A stretch of DNA of 64,000 nucleotides, taken from contig NZ_CP050954.1 in assembly GCF_012273015.1 (NCBI RefSeq), positions 992,001 through 1,056,000 of the forward strand, read 5' to 3'. The notes under the pieces are model-generated. The model was not told where the DNA came from. It ran no database searches and saw nothing but the letters and a program-made list of their open reading frames with translations. Source of the DNA: Hymenobacter sp. BT18 (lineage in GTDB: Bacteria; Bacteroidota; Bacteroidia; Cytophagales; Hymenobacteraceae). Positions 42,759 through 52,410 of the stretch are shown here, piece after piece. How positions within the stretch are numbered: the first letter of the stretch is position 1; every line of letters begins with the position of its first letter. Position numbers and translations under genes: made by a program.

Positions 42759-44447
42759 TTAGTGCACCACCAGGGTTTGCGAAAACTGGCGCACTCCCTG
42801 CCGCACCCGCACCAGATACAAGCCGGGCGCCAGGGACGTAGCCACCTGCTGCCGGGCCTGCGGGCGCTCCAGCGTTTGCCGCACTACAGCCTGCCCTTGC
42901 AGATTGAATAGTTCTACTGTCACGGCCGTAGAGGCGCGCAGCTCTCCTAGATCCAGGGTAAAGCCCGTGCGGGCCGTCGGCACCGGGAAGATGCTCACGC
43001 CCGGCAGTTTCTGGCCGGCTTTGGCGGCGGTGCTCACATCCGGGGTGGCTACCACCCACCGCTGCGCGGCCGCTCCGGTGTAGTTGGCCAGGGCCAGCTG
43101 GGTGCCGGCAGTAGTAGCGCCCCCCGGCACGCCAATCACGCGGTTGCCGTTCAGAGCCGACCACACAAACGTTCCGTCGGCCGCCCGGTCCAGGTGAAAC
43201 TGCTGGCAGCCCTGGGTTTTATACGCGTCCAATTGTAGAAGGGCCCCGGCTTCTTCGGCGCAGTTAGCCACCCCGGCCGTCAGCCCCCCCTGGGCACTGG
43301 TGATTTTATAGTCGCCGTTGCCCAGAGCCGTTAGGTCCCAAAGCTGGCAGCTCAGGCCGGAGGCCACATTTTGCTCCACGGCCTTCCCGGCTTCCCCGGA
43401 GCAGTTCAGGGTATTCCATACTAAGGCGCTGGATTGGTTCTTAATGGTATAACGGCCGGGGGCTACCCAGTTACGGCTTACGCTGGGCCAGCCGGTGGCA
43501 CTCCAGGTAAGCTGGGCCAGCCCCAGCTTGGGCGCCCCGTTGTCGTAAGAATCGTAGTAATGGTGGGAGAAATACGTTACGCCGTTTTCCTCCAGCAGCC
43601 CCGCGTGGCCCGGCCCCACAAAGCGCCCCGAGGAAGCCAGCACCGTAGTGCCGCCATTCTGATTGAGGTTAACGCCGTTCTGATCCAGAAACGGGCCGGT
43701 CGGCGAAGTAGAGCGGCCCACCAGAATAACATACGTGCTGCTCACGCCCCGGCAGCAGGCCCCCCGGTTGAAGAACATGTAGTAATAGTTGCCGTGCTTG
43801 GTCAGGAAGGCGGCTTCGGGGTCGCCGTTTACTACCGAAAACTGCGTGGTGGATGGGCCATTGATGGGTTTGCCGGTGGAGGGGTCCAACTCCAGCACGC
43901 GCAGCCCGCTCCAGTAGGAGCCGTAGCTAAACCACACTTTCCCGTCGCTGTCTTTAAACAATGCGGGGTCAATGGCATTCACGTTGCTGCCCGCGTTGGT
44001 CGAAATTACCTCGCCCTGATCAACCCATTTGTAGTTGGGGCTGGTCGGGTCGAGCGTCACGTTAGTAACCAGGCCAATGGCCGACACGCTGGAGCCGAAC
44101 GTGGAGCAGGAGTAGTACAAATAGTACTTGCCGTTCATGTAAATGCAATCCGGCGCCCAGAAGGTCCCTTGAAAACCAGGCACTTTGCTGTTGATCCACC
44201 CTGGGTAAGCTTTGTTGGGGAACACCGCTCGGGGCCCCGGCTGCCAGTTCACCAGATCGGTGGAATAGAGGCTGTAGATACCATCGCCCGTAGCGAAGGT
44301 CCAGTACGTGTTGCCTTCCTTGATGATGGTGGAAGGGTCGTGTACGCCGGTGAGGCCCTGCAGCGCCAAGACAGGCCGCACGCCAACCAGCAATAATAGC
44401 AGGAAGGCCAACCGGCACCAGCCGGGTATCCAATGAAAAGTACGCAT
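42759..44447 (-). CDS. GH43 arabinanase with ricin-type lectin and type IX sorting domains
   Basis: 562-aa surface-directed enzyme. A signal peptide (LAFLLLLLVGVRPVLA) precedes the GH43 propeller, with Asp37 in GVHDPSTI, Asp about 158 in NAIDPALF and Glu about 209 in GDPEAAFL; NRGACCRGVSSTYVILVGRS is typical of arabinanases. Residues about 335-465 form a ricin-like beta-trefoil (EQNVASGLSCQLWDLTA, QQFHLDRA, AAQRWVVAT). The last 80 residues are a type IX sorting domain (ISIFPVPTARTGFTLDL-like start, APGLYLVRVRQG). It is fourth in the susC-susD unit and would cut arabinan at the cell surface before import. Confidence 0.88.
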   Translation of the reverse strand: MRTFHWIPGWCRLAFLLLLLVGVRPVLALQGLTGVHDPSTIIKEGNTYWTFATGDGIYSLYSTDLVNWQPGPRAVFPNKAYPGWINSKVPGFQGTFWAPDCIYMNGKYYLYYSCSTFGSSVSAIGLVTNVTLDPTSPNYKWVDQGEVISTNAGSNVNAIDPALFKDSDGKVWFSYGSYWSGLRVLELDPSTGKPINGPSTTQFSVVNGDPEAAFLTKHGNYYYMFFNRGACCRGVSSTYVILVGRSTSPTGPFLDQNGVNLNQNGGTTVLASSGRFVGPGHAGLLEENGVTYFSHHYYDSYDNGAPKLGLAQLTWSATGWPSVSRNWVAPGRYTIKNQSSALVWNTLNCSGEAGKAVEQNVASGLSCQLWDLTALGNGDYKITSAQGGLTAGVANCAEEAGALLQLDAYKTQGCQQFHLDRAADGTFVWSALNGNRVIGVPGGATTAGTQLALANYTGAAAQRWVVATPDVSTAAKAGQKLPGVSIFPVPTARTGFTLDLGELRASTAVTVELFNLQGQAVVRQTLERPQARQQVATSLAPGLYLVRVRQGVRQFSQTLVVH

Positions 44448-44492
44448 ACGCTTAAGGAAAATAATCAGAAGAAATTACCCCGGAGGCGGGGC

Positions 44493-45581
44493 CTACTCGC
44501 CGCTGGGTTTAACCAGGGGCGTGTTGATGGGAACGGGGCTGCCGAAATTAGGCGTACCATCGGCATTCCAGGTAAACTTTTGCATCCGGGGGCTGCGCTT
44601 ATCAAAGCATCCTTCGCCTGGATTGGCATTAGCGTGGTACACCAGCCAGTTTTCCGTCCCGTCTTTCGATACGAAAAAGCCGTTGTGGCCCGGGGCATAG
44701 GCGCGGCTGCCTGCGTTCTTGGAAAACACCGGCTTGTCGGATTTGTGCCAGGAGGCCGGCAGCATAGGATCCGCCGTGGCCGAGGTGGTGAGCAGGCCCA
44801 GGGAATAGTCATCGGTGCCGCAGAAGCTGGCCGAGTACACCAGAAAGGTTTTGTCGGCGTGCTTGAGGATTTCGGGACCTTCGTTTACGTAAGGTGGCCC
44901 CACGGTTTCCCAGCTGTACTCGGGGTGGGAAAGCTCTACCCGCGGCCCCTCCAGTGTCCAGGGGTTGCTCATCTTCGAAATGTAGAGGCGCTGTACTCCG
45001 TCCTGCCCATTGTGGCCCGACCAGATGAAGTACCGGTTGCCGTTCTGCTCCAGCACGGTGCCATCAATAGCCCAGAAGTCTTCCGTGGGATTGAAAATCC
45101 GGCCTTTATTCGTCCAAGTACCCTGGGTAGGATCGGGACTGGCGTTTTCCAGCACCCAGGTGCGCTGGCGGCCCAGGTCGCTGCCCTCGGGGCCAGCGGA
45201 GTAGTAGATGTACCACTTCCCGTCAAAGAAATATAGCTCGGGTGCCCACAGGTTGCCGGAGGCCGGTCCCGAGGCGGGAGGCCGCCAGGCAATGGTGCTG
45301 GCAGCATACGCCAGGTCGCTCATCTTCGCCGTTTTCCAGATGCGCAGGTCGTTATAGGCCGTGTGCATGTAGTAATAGTAGCCGTCGCGCTGGGCTACCC
45401 AGGGGTCGGCGCCCACGGGCAGCAGCGGATTGGTGAAGGTGTTGGCCGGGGCGGGGGGCGCGGGCGCAGGCGGCGCGGGGTCGGGGCCGCCGCAGCTCAG
45501 CACCAGGGCCAGTACAGCCAGGGGCGCCCCGCGCCACCAGCTCCCGGTACCCATCAGCCAGGAAGAAGTTAGAAAAGCCAT
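44493..45581 (-). CDS. GH43 alpha-L-arabinofuranosidase-type lipoprotein
   Basis: 362 aa with a lipoprotein signal (LAVLALVLSCGG) and a Pro/Ala linker (PAPPAPAPPAPA), so it is probably outer-membrane-anchored. The GH43 residues are Asp59 in LLPVGADPWVAQ, the Asp in FWAIDGTVLEQNG and Glu about 236 in VNEGPEILKH; GNLWAPELYFFDGKWYIYYS and APGHNGFFVSKDG are typical of arabinofuranosidase-like GH43 members. A start at 45554 (MGTGSWW) is equally possible. It lies between susD and the GH43-lectin gene with gaps under 50 bp, so all four probably form one operon. Confidence 0.87.
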   Translation of the reverse strand: MAFLTSSWLMGTGSWWRGAPLAVLALVLSCGGPDPAPPAPAPPAPANTFTNPLLPVGADPWVAQRDGYYYYMHTAYNDLRIWKTAKMSDLAYAASTIAWRPPASGPASGNLWAPELYFFDGKWYIYYSAGPEGSDLGRQRTWVLENASPDPTQGTWTNKGRIFNPTEDFWAIDGTVLEQNGNRYFIWSGHNGQDGVQRLYISKMSNPWTLEGPRVELSHPEYSWETVGPPYVNEGPEILKHADKTFLVYSASFCGTDDYSLGLLTTSATADPMLPASWHKSDKPVFSKNAGSRAYAPGHNGFFVSKDGTENWLVYHANANPGEGCFDKRSPRMQKFTWNADGTPNFGSPVPINTPLVKPSGE

Positions 45582-45628
45582 AAGCAGGAAGCCGGCGACC
45601 CCACGCGGGGCCGCCGGCCGTAGCAGCG

Positions 45629-47155
45629 TTAGTAGCCCGGGTTTTGCTTTACGCCCGGGTCAATGTCGATGTCGCGCTGCGGAATGGGCAGCAGCTTGGA
45701 AATGCCGAGGCGGAAGTTGACGAAATCCACGTCGCGGGACTTCAGCTCGTCGATGCCGGCCTGGTCGTCCATCAGGCCCCAGCGCAGGATGTCAAACCAG
45801 CGCGTGCCTTCGCCGGCCAGTTCCTTGGCCCGCTCACTACGAATCAGCTGGCGCAGCTGGGCCTGGGTGTAGCTGCCCGTGAGGGGGGCCAGGTCGACGC
45901 GCCGGCGCACCTGGTTTACCAGTGGCAGTGCGGCGGCCAGCTGGTTAAGCTCAGTGAGGGCTTCGGCCTGCATCAGCAGTACATCGGCGTAGCGAATTAC
46001 GCGGTGGTTGATGCCGGAGGTGAAGTTCTCGTTGGTGCGGGTACGGTCGTTGAGGTACTTGCGCCAGTACTGCTGGTTGGGGTTCCAGTTCCACTCGCCA
46101 AACGTCTTGCCGTAGAACCGGTCGGGGTTGCCGGCGTGAATGATGCTAATGTCCCGGCGCGGGTCAATCAGGTGCTTGGTGGTGCTGCCCGGGGCAAACG
46201 ACACCGTGGAATCGGTGTAGGCCTCCAGCAGCCAGCGCCGGGGCTGCACGTCGGCAAACGTAGGACCGGGAGGGCCGAAGAAGTTGGGCCGGTCGTGGCT
46301 TTCGGAAGCGGAAGCGTTGTCCTGCCCCTGCCCTACTTCCAGCACGGCACCGGTAAACTGCACCTCAAACAACGACTCGCTGTTGTTCTCATTGGTATCG
46401 GTGAAGTTGTCGAGGTAGTTGGAAACGAGGGCAAACTGGCCGCTGTTGATAATTTCCGTAAACAGGGCCGATGCTTCGGTGTACTTACGCTGGTGCATGT
46501 ACACCTTGGCCAGCAGGGCCTGGGCCCCACCTTTGGGCACGCGGCCTTTGTCGGCGGCCCCGTAGGTCACAGGCAGGTCGGGAATAGCGGCCTGCAGGTC
46601 AGCAATAATCTGGGCTTCCGTCTGGGCGGGCGTGGCCTGCACGGCCCGGGTGGTAACCACGGGCTCGTCCACAATCAGGGGCACGTTGCCGAAGAAGTAC
46701 ACCAGGTCGTAGTACGAGAGGGCGCGCACAAAGCGGGCTTCGGCCAGCAGCCGCTTTTTCAATGTCTCGTCCATGCTGATACCGGGCACGTTGTTCAGCA
46801 CCTGGTTGGTGCGGTAAATCGTGCGGTAGTAGTCATTCCAGGCAAAGGAGGAGATGAAGAAGTTGTTGTCAGGGGTGATGAAGCGCGTGAAGTTGGCCAG
46901 CTCCACGAAGGGGCTTTGGCTGTACGACTCATCGGAGCGGTGGGCCATGAAGTGCCAGCTGCGGTAGTAGCAGGCAAACTGCTGCAAACCCGAGTAGCAG
47001 GCAAACACCCCTTTTACGGCATCGTCCTGGGTTTTCCAGAACTGAGAAGTTGAGGGCGCGTTGGGGTTGGTTTTATCCAGGAGGTCTTTCTCGCAGCCCG
47101 TTGTCAGGAACAGGCTGCCGGCCAGCACAAGGGTGGCTACTTTATGGAGTTTCAT
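45629..47155 (-). CDS. SusD/RagB-family outer-membrane glycan-binding lipoprotein
   Basis: 508-aa surface lipoprotein that captures oligosaccharides and closes over the SusC pore. The lipoprotein signal is MKLHKVATLVLAGSLFLTTGC. Typical SusD helices follow: DLLDKTNPNAPSTSQFWKTQ, EARFVRALSYYDLVYFFGNV with the usual GNVPL, LLAKVYMHQRKYTEA, and the C-terminal IRSERAKELAGEGTRWFDIL. It is 57 bp behind susC. Context suggests arabinan oligosaccharides as ligand. Confidence 0.93.
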   Translation of the reverse strand: MKLHKVATLVLAGSLFLTTGCEKDLLDKTNPNAPSTSQFWKTQDDAVKGVFACYSGLQQFACYYRSWHFMAHRSDESYSQSPFVELANFTRFITPDNNFFISSFAWNDYYRTIYRTNQVLNNVPGISMDETLKKRLLAEARFVRALSYYDLVYFFGNVPLIVDEPVVTTRAVQATPAQTEAQIIADLQAAIPDLPVTYGAADKGRVPKGGAQALLAKVYMHQRKYTEASALFTEIINSGQFALVSNYLDNFTDTNENNSESLFEVQFTGAVLEVGQGQDNASASESHDRPNFFGPPGPTFADVQPRRWLLEAYTDSTVSFAPGSTTKHLIDPRRDISIIHAGNPDRFYGKTFGEWNWNPNQQYWRKYLNDRTRTNENFTSGINHRVIRYADVLLMQAEALTELNQLAAALPLVNQVRRRVDLAPLTGSYTQAQLRQLIRSERAKELAGEGTRWFDILRWGLMDDQAGIDELKSRDVDFVNFRLGISKLLPIPQRDIDIDPGVKQNPGY

Positions 47156-47212
47156 ATCGGAAGCAAAAGCGGTAAGGTGGGGGAAGCGCTCAGCAGCACG
47201 TTCCGGGTCAGA

Positions 47213-50200
47213 TTAGAAGTTCACCTGCAGGCCGCCGGTGAAGCTGCGCACATTCGGGTAAGCGCTGTCGTCGACGCCCCGGTTGAAGAAGTTAGTTCCG
47301 GTGATTTCTGGATCGAATCCCGTGTACTTGGTGAAGGTGAACAGGTTACGGGCCGTTACGTACAGCCGCACGCTGCCTAGGCTGGGTACCCGGCTAGTGA
47401 GCAGTTTGGGAACAGTGTAACCCAGCTGCACGTTTTTCACGCGCAGGTAAGACCCATCTTCCAGCCACCGCGTGGTGTTGAACATGGCATTGGAAGCGGC
47501 GGCCTCGCCCAGGGCGCCGGCGCCGCCGCCCTGCAGCAGGCGCGGCGTGGTCGTCGAGGGGTTTTCAGCCGTCCAGGGCGTTACGTCGGCGTTGTAGTTG
47601 TTGGGGCCGTTGTAGCTTTCCAGGGCGCGACGGGCCGTGTTATAAATCTTGTTGCCCGTCACCGACTGCAGGAACACTGACAGGTCAAAGCCTTTGTAGC
47701 CCGCATTCAGGTTCAGGCCCATCTGCAGCTTGGGAATAGCCTTCCCGGCGAAGACACGGTCGGCATTATCAATTTTGCCGTCGTCATTCACGTCCTTGTA
47801 GCGCACGTCGCCAGCCGAGGCATAGGGCTGAATTACTTTGCCCGCGGAGTTTTTGTAGTTATTCACTTCCTCCTGCGACTGGAAGATGCCGTCGAAGGGA
47901 ATCAGATAAAACTCTCCCAGCGACGACCCCTCTTCGGTGCGCGTTACGCCTTCGCCGCCGCCAATAACCTGGCCTTTAACCGGCACCGCCGTAATCTCGT
48001 TCTTGATGGTGGTAAGCGTAAAGTTGGCTCCGTAAGTGAAGTCAGCTTTGTTTTGTTGATAGCCCAACTCCAGCTCAAAGCCGCGGTTTTCAATATTGCC
48101 GGCATTCTGGAACAATGGCTCGCCGAAGTGGCCCAGATAAGTAGGTACCTGCACCGGCGCCAGGGCCTTGCGGGTTTCGGCAATGTAGTAATCGGCCGAG
48201 AAGTTGAGGCGGCCGTCGAGCAGGCTCAGGTCCAGTCCGGCGTCCTTGGTGTAGCGTTCCTCCCACTGGATGTCAGGGCTGGACAGGGCCAGCTGAGCTG
48301 AGCCGTTCACGATGCGCTGGTCGGTACCAATGACGTAGTTCACGTTCTGCCCTACAATGGGCGTGGTCAGGTAGTTACCGCCGTAGTTACCGAACAGGCC
48401 GTCGTTGCCATTCACGCCGTAGCTGGCGCGCAGCTTCAGGTTACTAATTACGGGGCGCAGGCCTTCAAAAAAAATTTCCTCGCTAATGCGCCAGCCCAGT
48501 GAGCCTGCTCCAAAATTGGCCCAACGGTTGCGGAGCGCAAATTTCGAGGAGCCGTCGCGGCGGAAGCTGGCCGAAACCAGGTAGCGGTTTTTGTAGTCGT
48601 AGGTAGCCTGGGTGAAGAAGGAGCGGCGGGCATTCTCGGTAGAAATGCCCGAAATCACGCCCTTCTCCTGTCCCGCGCTCAACTCGAAGTAATACTGTGG
48701 TATGGTAGTAAAGCCCTGGGTCTGGGCACTCACGTTGTGCTGGCGGTAAGCCTGCTCGGAGTAGCCGCCCAACACGTTCACGTTGTGGTCGCCGAAGCTT
48801 TTGTTAAAGTTCAGCGTGTTTTCCGCCATCATGAACAAGTCATACCCTAGAAACTCCGACAAAGAAGCCGTGTTAATGCGGGTGTTCTGGCGGATGATAC
48901 CGGCCTTCTGAGCATCGGCGTTGCTGTAGGTGTGGCCGTCGAGGGCTAAGTTAAGTCGGTACGTCAGGAAGTCGAAAATGCTGAAATCCGCGCTGATGCT
49001 GCCGGCCAGGCGGTTGTCGGCCTGGGTACGGCGCAGCAGCTCCTGGGCGCCAATAGGGTTGGTGGCAAACGTGTTCAGGATGGGCGAGCCGGTACCATAG
49101 CCGCCTTCATTGGCCGCGTCGTACACCGGAATGCTCGGAATCATGGTGAGCACGTCGATGAAAGGAGCCCCGTTGAGCAGGGTTACATCCAGGTGGGTGA
49201 ACTGGGCGTTTTGCTGGAGCTTGAAGCGGCCCCGGCTCAGGCCCGAGTTCAGACGCAGGCTGTAGCGCTTAAAGTCGGGGCCCTTCACTATGCCCTCCTG
49301 GTGGAAGTACTCCCCGGAAATCAGGAAGTTGGTCGTGGCTTTGTCGCCCGTGCTGCCGCCCGAGAATGTGAGGTTGTAATCTTCCAAAGTACCGGTCTGG
49401 AAAAACTCATCCTGCCAGTCGGTATCGATGTTGGGGTTGAAAGCTCCACCCGGTCCTTTCACGGCCCCGGCCAAGCTGTTTTGGCCGTTGTTGAGGGGGT
49501 CGAGGCCGGCGTTGGCGTAGGCCACTACGGCGCGGTCGGCCCACTCGCTAGCGTTGGTCAGGTTGTAGCGCTTGTACACGTTATCCACCCCGCGGTAGCT
49601 GTTAAAGCTAATAGCCGGGGCGCCCGACTTGCCTTTCTTGGTGGTAATCAGAATAACGCCGTTGGCCCCCTGCGACCCGTAAACGGCCGTGGAGGAAGCG
49701 TCTTTCAGGACCGTAAGGGAGGCAATGTCGTTAGGGTTCAGGTCGCGGATGTTTGCCGTCCAGAGCCCGTCAATTACGTACAGCGGGCCGCTGACCGCGT
49801 TGCCCAGGGTGCCAATACCGCGAATGGTAATTACAGGCGCATCGCCGGGACCACCGGAGCCCTGCACCTGCACGCCAGCCACACGCCCCTGCAGGGCCTG
49901 GGTGGCCGTAGCCACCGGCGACTTAGTAGCTTCCCTCACATCCAGGCTGCTCACGGCGCTGGTTACGTTCTGGCGGTCCTGCGTGAGGTAGCCCACCACG
50001 ACTACTTCACTCAGGGCATTCACGTCTTCTACCAGCGTCACGTTTAGGTCAGTTACTGTCCCCGTGCTGCCTGCTGGTACCACTACTTCCTTGCGCACAT
50101 ACCCAATGTACGTAAACAGGAGGGTGCTGCCGGATGGCGCGGAAATGACAAATGACCCATCGGAGTTGGTCGACGTACCGTTGGTTGTCCCTTTTACCAG

Positions 50201-50398
50201 CACCGTCACGCCTGGTAGCGGGTCACCGTTCTCCTGCGTCACCCGGCCGCTCACCGTTAAGTCGGCCAGCCGCAGCCCGAGGCTACTGGTGTCCGGCCGG
50301 TGGGCTGCCTGAGCCGTTGCGCTCAGCAGCGCCAGGGGAGCACAGAACAGGAGTGCCGGTAGCGTTAGCCGGCGCGCAAGGGGTATGGGCTTTTTCAT
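47213..50398 (-). CDS. SusC/RagA-family TonB-dependent outer-membrane transporter
   Basis: 1061-aa energised porin for large glycans. The start is set at MKKPIPLARRLTLPALLF, a proper signal peptide; a longer frame is discarded. The order is the carboxypeptidase-like beta-sandwich (VSGRVTQENGDPLPGVTVLV ... LLFTYIGY), the TonB box region with plug domain (ALQGRVAGVQVQGSGGPGDA, ITIRGIGTLGN, PLYVIDGLW), then the beta-barrel ending in VRSFTGGLQVNF. Two or three LacI-type palindromes precede it. It should import arabinan fragments with its SusD partner. Confidence 0.94.
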   Translation of the reverse strand: MKKPIPLARRLTLPALLFCAPLALLSATAQAAHRPDTSSLGLRLADLTVSGRVTQENGDPLPGVTVLVKGTTNGTSTNSDGSFVISAPSGSTLLFTYIGYVRKEVVVPAGSTGTVTDLNVTLVEDVNALSEVVVVGYLTQDRQNVTSAVSSLDVREATKSPVATATQALQGRVAGVQVQGSGGPGDAPVITIRGIGTLGNAVSGPLYVIDGLWTANIRDLNPNDIASLTVLKDASSTAVYGSQGANGVILITTKKGKSGAPAISFNSYRGVDNVYKRYNLTNASEWADRAVVAYANAGLDPLNNGQNSLAGAVKGPGGAFNPNIDTDWQDEFFQTGTLEDYNLTFSGGSTGDKATTNFLISGEYFHQEGIVKGPDFKRYSLRLNSGLSRGRFKLQQNAQFTHLDVTLLNGAPFIDVLTMIPSIPVYDAANEGGYGTGSPILNTFATNPIGAQELLRRTQADNRLAGSISADFSIFDFLTYRLNLALDGHTYSNADAQKAGIIRQNTRINTASLSEFLGYDLFMMAENTLNFNKSFGDHNVNVLGGYSEQAYRQHNVSAQTQGFTTIPQYYFELSAGQEKGVISGISTENARRSFFTQATYDYKNRYLVSASFRRDGSSKFALRNRWANFGAGSLGWRISEEIFFEGLRPVISNLKLRASYGVNGNDGLFGNYGGNYLTTPIVGQNVNYVIGTDQRIVNGSAQLALSSPDIQWEERYTKDAGLDLSLLDGRLNFSADYYIAETRKALAPVQVPTYLGHFGEPLFQNAGNIENRGFELELGYQQNKADFTYGANFTLTTIKNEITAVPVKGQVIGGGEGVTRTEEGSSLGEFYLIPFDGIFQSQEEVNNYKNSAGKVIQPYASAGDVRYKDVNDDGKIDNADRVFAGKAIPKLQMGLNLNAGYKGFDLSVFLQSVTGNKIYNTARRALESYNGPNNYNADVTPWTAENPSTTTPRLLQGGGAGALGEAAASNAMFNTTRWLEDGSYLRVKNVQLGYTVPKLLTSRVPSLGSVRLYVTARNLFTFTKYTGFDPEITGTNFFNRGVDDSAYPNVRSFTGGLQVNF

Positions 50399-50428
50399 AA
50401 GGGAAGAAATGTGGGAATTTTTATTGAC

Positions 50429-50446
50429 AACACAAACGATTGTGTT
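50429..50446. promoter_or_regulatory. Putative LacI-type operator, susC proximal
   Basis: ACACAAACGATTGTGT, centred on CG at 50437-50438, lies 31 bp upstream of the susC start codon. Confidence 0.65.
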
Positions 50447-50455
50447 TTTGATACT

Positions 50456-50473
50456 TTCACAATCGTTTGTGTA
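50456..50473. promoter_or_regulatory. Putative LacI-type operator, susC second site
   Basis: CACAATCGTTTGTG with flanks T and TA, centred on CG at 50464-50465. Its centre is 27 bp from the proximal site. Confidence 0.65.
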
Positions 50474-50663
50474 AGAAGGCAAAAAAAAGAGGGGTTCATG
50501 CGGCCCTCGCCCTGGTTGTGGGCAATGGACCTTGTTTCCGCTTCTGCAACAGGTTAGCAGAACTATTGTTGGCTGGGAAACACGGCAAGGTTAACAAATT
50601 TGTCACAGATAACCAACAGCGCACTTCCGTTTTATGACGATAAATTTTAAAACCGTCTTCATC

Positions 50664-50681
50664 TACATAAACGATAATGTA
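50664..50681. promoter_or_regulatory. Weak third LacI-type site upstream of susC
   Basis: TACATAAACGATAATGTA is centred on CG at 50672-50673. It resembles the reverse complement of the GH43-proximal site (TTACATAAACGATTGTGTAA) but with weaker inner symmetry. It lies about 208 bp from the second site. Confidence 0.4.
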
Positions 50682-50904
50682 AATATTACGCCGAAATCCT
50701 TTGCGGCAAGTGGTTTTGCGTGCCTCCTGCTCTGTTCAAAAAGGCCGACTAAGTGTAGCTCCTTAAGCCGTTCAAGGCTATACAGCCTACTTGGTCTTCC
50801 AGCCTAACGTTCGGCCAACAGAGGAATGGGACACTCCTATGACCTCTTACCGAACTAAACCCGTAACGGGAAGTTAGTATAGTCCCACCACTTACCGCCT
50901 GGCC
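50682..50904. other. Remainder of the divergent susC/reductase intergenic region
   Basis: No coding frame recognised. A weak imperfect hairpin (GACTAAGTGTAGCT ... AGCCTACTTGGTC, about 50744-50796) is the only structure I see. Confidence 0.4.
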
Positions 50905-52410
50905 ATGAACATTCTGCTTACCGGTGCCAACGGCTACATTGGTCAGCGGCTGCTGCCCCTGCTGGTGCAGGCCGGCCACCAAGTCACGTGCCTCGTGCGC
51001 GATGCGCGCCGCGTGACCATGCCCGAAGCGGTGCGCCAGCAGGTGCGCGTAGTGCAGGGCGACCTGCTGCGGCCCGATTCTTTGGTTGATCTGCCGCTGG
51101 ACGTGGAGGCGGCCTACTACCTGGTGCACTCCATGAGCGGGCACGACAAAGACTTTTTCCGCCTGGAGCAGGAATCGGCCCACAACTTCGCGCAATACCT
51201 CAACCGCACCACGGCCCGGCAGGTGGTCTATCTTTCTGGCATTGCCAACGACCGCGCCCTGAGCGTGCACCTTCGCTCCCGCAAGGCCGTGGAAAAGGTG
51301 CTGCGCAAGCAGGCCCGCGCCCTGCTCACGGTCCTGCGGGCCAGCATCATTATCGGGTCAGGGTCGGCCTCGTTTGAAATCATCCGGGACCTGGTAGAGA
51401 AACTACCGGTGATGGTGACGCCGCGCTGGCTGAACTCACGCTGTCAGCCCCTGGGCATCCGCGACGTGATGCACTACCTGCTGGCCGTGCTCGACAACCC
51501 CGCTTGCCAGGGCCGCTCCTTTGATGTGGGCGGGCCGGATGTGCTGACCTACCGGCAAATGCTGCTGGAGCTGGCCCACGTTCGGGGCTACCGTCGCTAT
51601 ATTTTTACGGTGCCCGTACTCACCCCCCGCCTTTCCTCCTGGTGGCTGTATTTGGTTACCAGCACTACCTTTTCGCTGGCCCAAAGCCTGGTAGAAAGCC
51701 TACGCAACGACACCATCGTGGACCCGGCCCGCAGCATTGAGGCGGTAGTGCCCCACGCTTGCATGCCCTACCGCGCCGCCGTGGAGCTGGCCTACCAGCG
51801 CATCGAGCAGAACGAAGTGGTGAGCAGCTGGAGCGACGCCCTGAGCAGCGGAGTGATGCCTCCGGCCTACATGGACCACATTCAGCTGCCCCGGCATGGT
51901 ATTCTGCAGGACTGCCGACGCCTGCGCTTCCGGCGCGACCCGGAGGCCGTGCGCCGCAATGTGTGGCAGATTGGCGGGCAGCGGGGCTGGTATAAAGTAG
52001 ACTGGCTGTGGCGGGTGCGCGGGCTCCTGGATAAGCTGGTGGGCGGTGTGGGCCTGCGCCGGGGCCGCCGCTCCCCCACCGACCTGCGCGCCGGCGACCC
52101 GCTCGACTTCTGGCGCGTGCTGGTAGCCGACCGTACCGCCCGCCGCCTACTGCTCTACGCCGAAATGAAGCTACCCGGCGAGGCCTGGCTGCAGTTCCAG
52201 ATAATACCGAATGACGACGGCACCCACACCCTGGAGCAGTTGGCCGTGTTTCGGCCTCGGGGCCTAGCTGGGCGTCTGTACTGGTACTCGCTGGTGCCTT
52301 TCCACGCCATCATTTTCCGGGGTATGGTGGAGAATATAGTGGAGTACACTGGTCCACCCGCTCGTGCCTTACCCACCCCACCGGCGCCACAGCCAGAGCA
52401 GCGCGCTTAG
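50905..52410 (+). CDS. SDR-type NAD(P)-binding protein with DUF2867 domain
   Basis: 501 aa. The N-terminal Rossmann fold has the glycine motif TGANGYIGQRLLPLL (residues 6-20), LVRDARR, VVQGDLLRPDSL and YYLVHSMSGHDKDF, as in atypical extended SDR proteins related to NmrA. From about residue 340 a DUF2867 domain follows (AGDPLDFWRVLVADRTARRL, MKLPGEAWLQFQII). The two-domain layout is common in bacteria, with no assigned reaction. Its 3' end overlaps the convergent DUF2905 gene by 42 bp. Confidence 0.85.
   Translation: MNILLTGANGYIGQRLLPLLVQAGHQVTCLVRDARRVTMPEAVRQQVRVVQGDLLRPDSLVDLPLDVEAAYYLVHSMSGHDKDFFRLEQESAHNFAQYLNRTTARQVVYLSGIANDRALSVHLRSRKAVEKVLRKQARALLTVLRASIIIGSGSASFEIIRDLVEKLPVMVTPRWLNSRCQPLGIRDVMHYLLAVLDNPACQGRSFDVGGPDVLTYRQMLLELAHVRGYRRYIFTVPVLTPRLSSWWLYLVTSTTFSLAQSLVESLRNDTIVDPARSIEAVVPHACMPYRAAVELAYQRIEQNEVVSSWSDALSSGVMPPAYMDHIQLPRHGILQDCRRLRFRRDPEAVRRNVWQIGGQRGWYKVDWLWRVRGLLDKLVGGVGLRRGRRSPTDLRAGDPLDFWRVLVADRTARRLLLYAEMKLPGEAWLQFQIIPNDDGTHTLEQLAVFRPRGLAGRLYWYSLVPFHAIIFRGMVENIVEYTGPPARALPTPPAPQPEQRA

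Noticed and set aside
50399..50482. N-terminal extension of susC to 50482
   Set aside because: It would place the operators inside the coding region and 28 non-signal residues before a perfect signal peptide.
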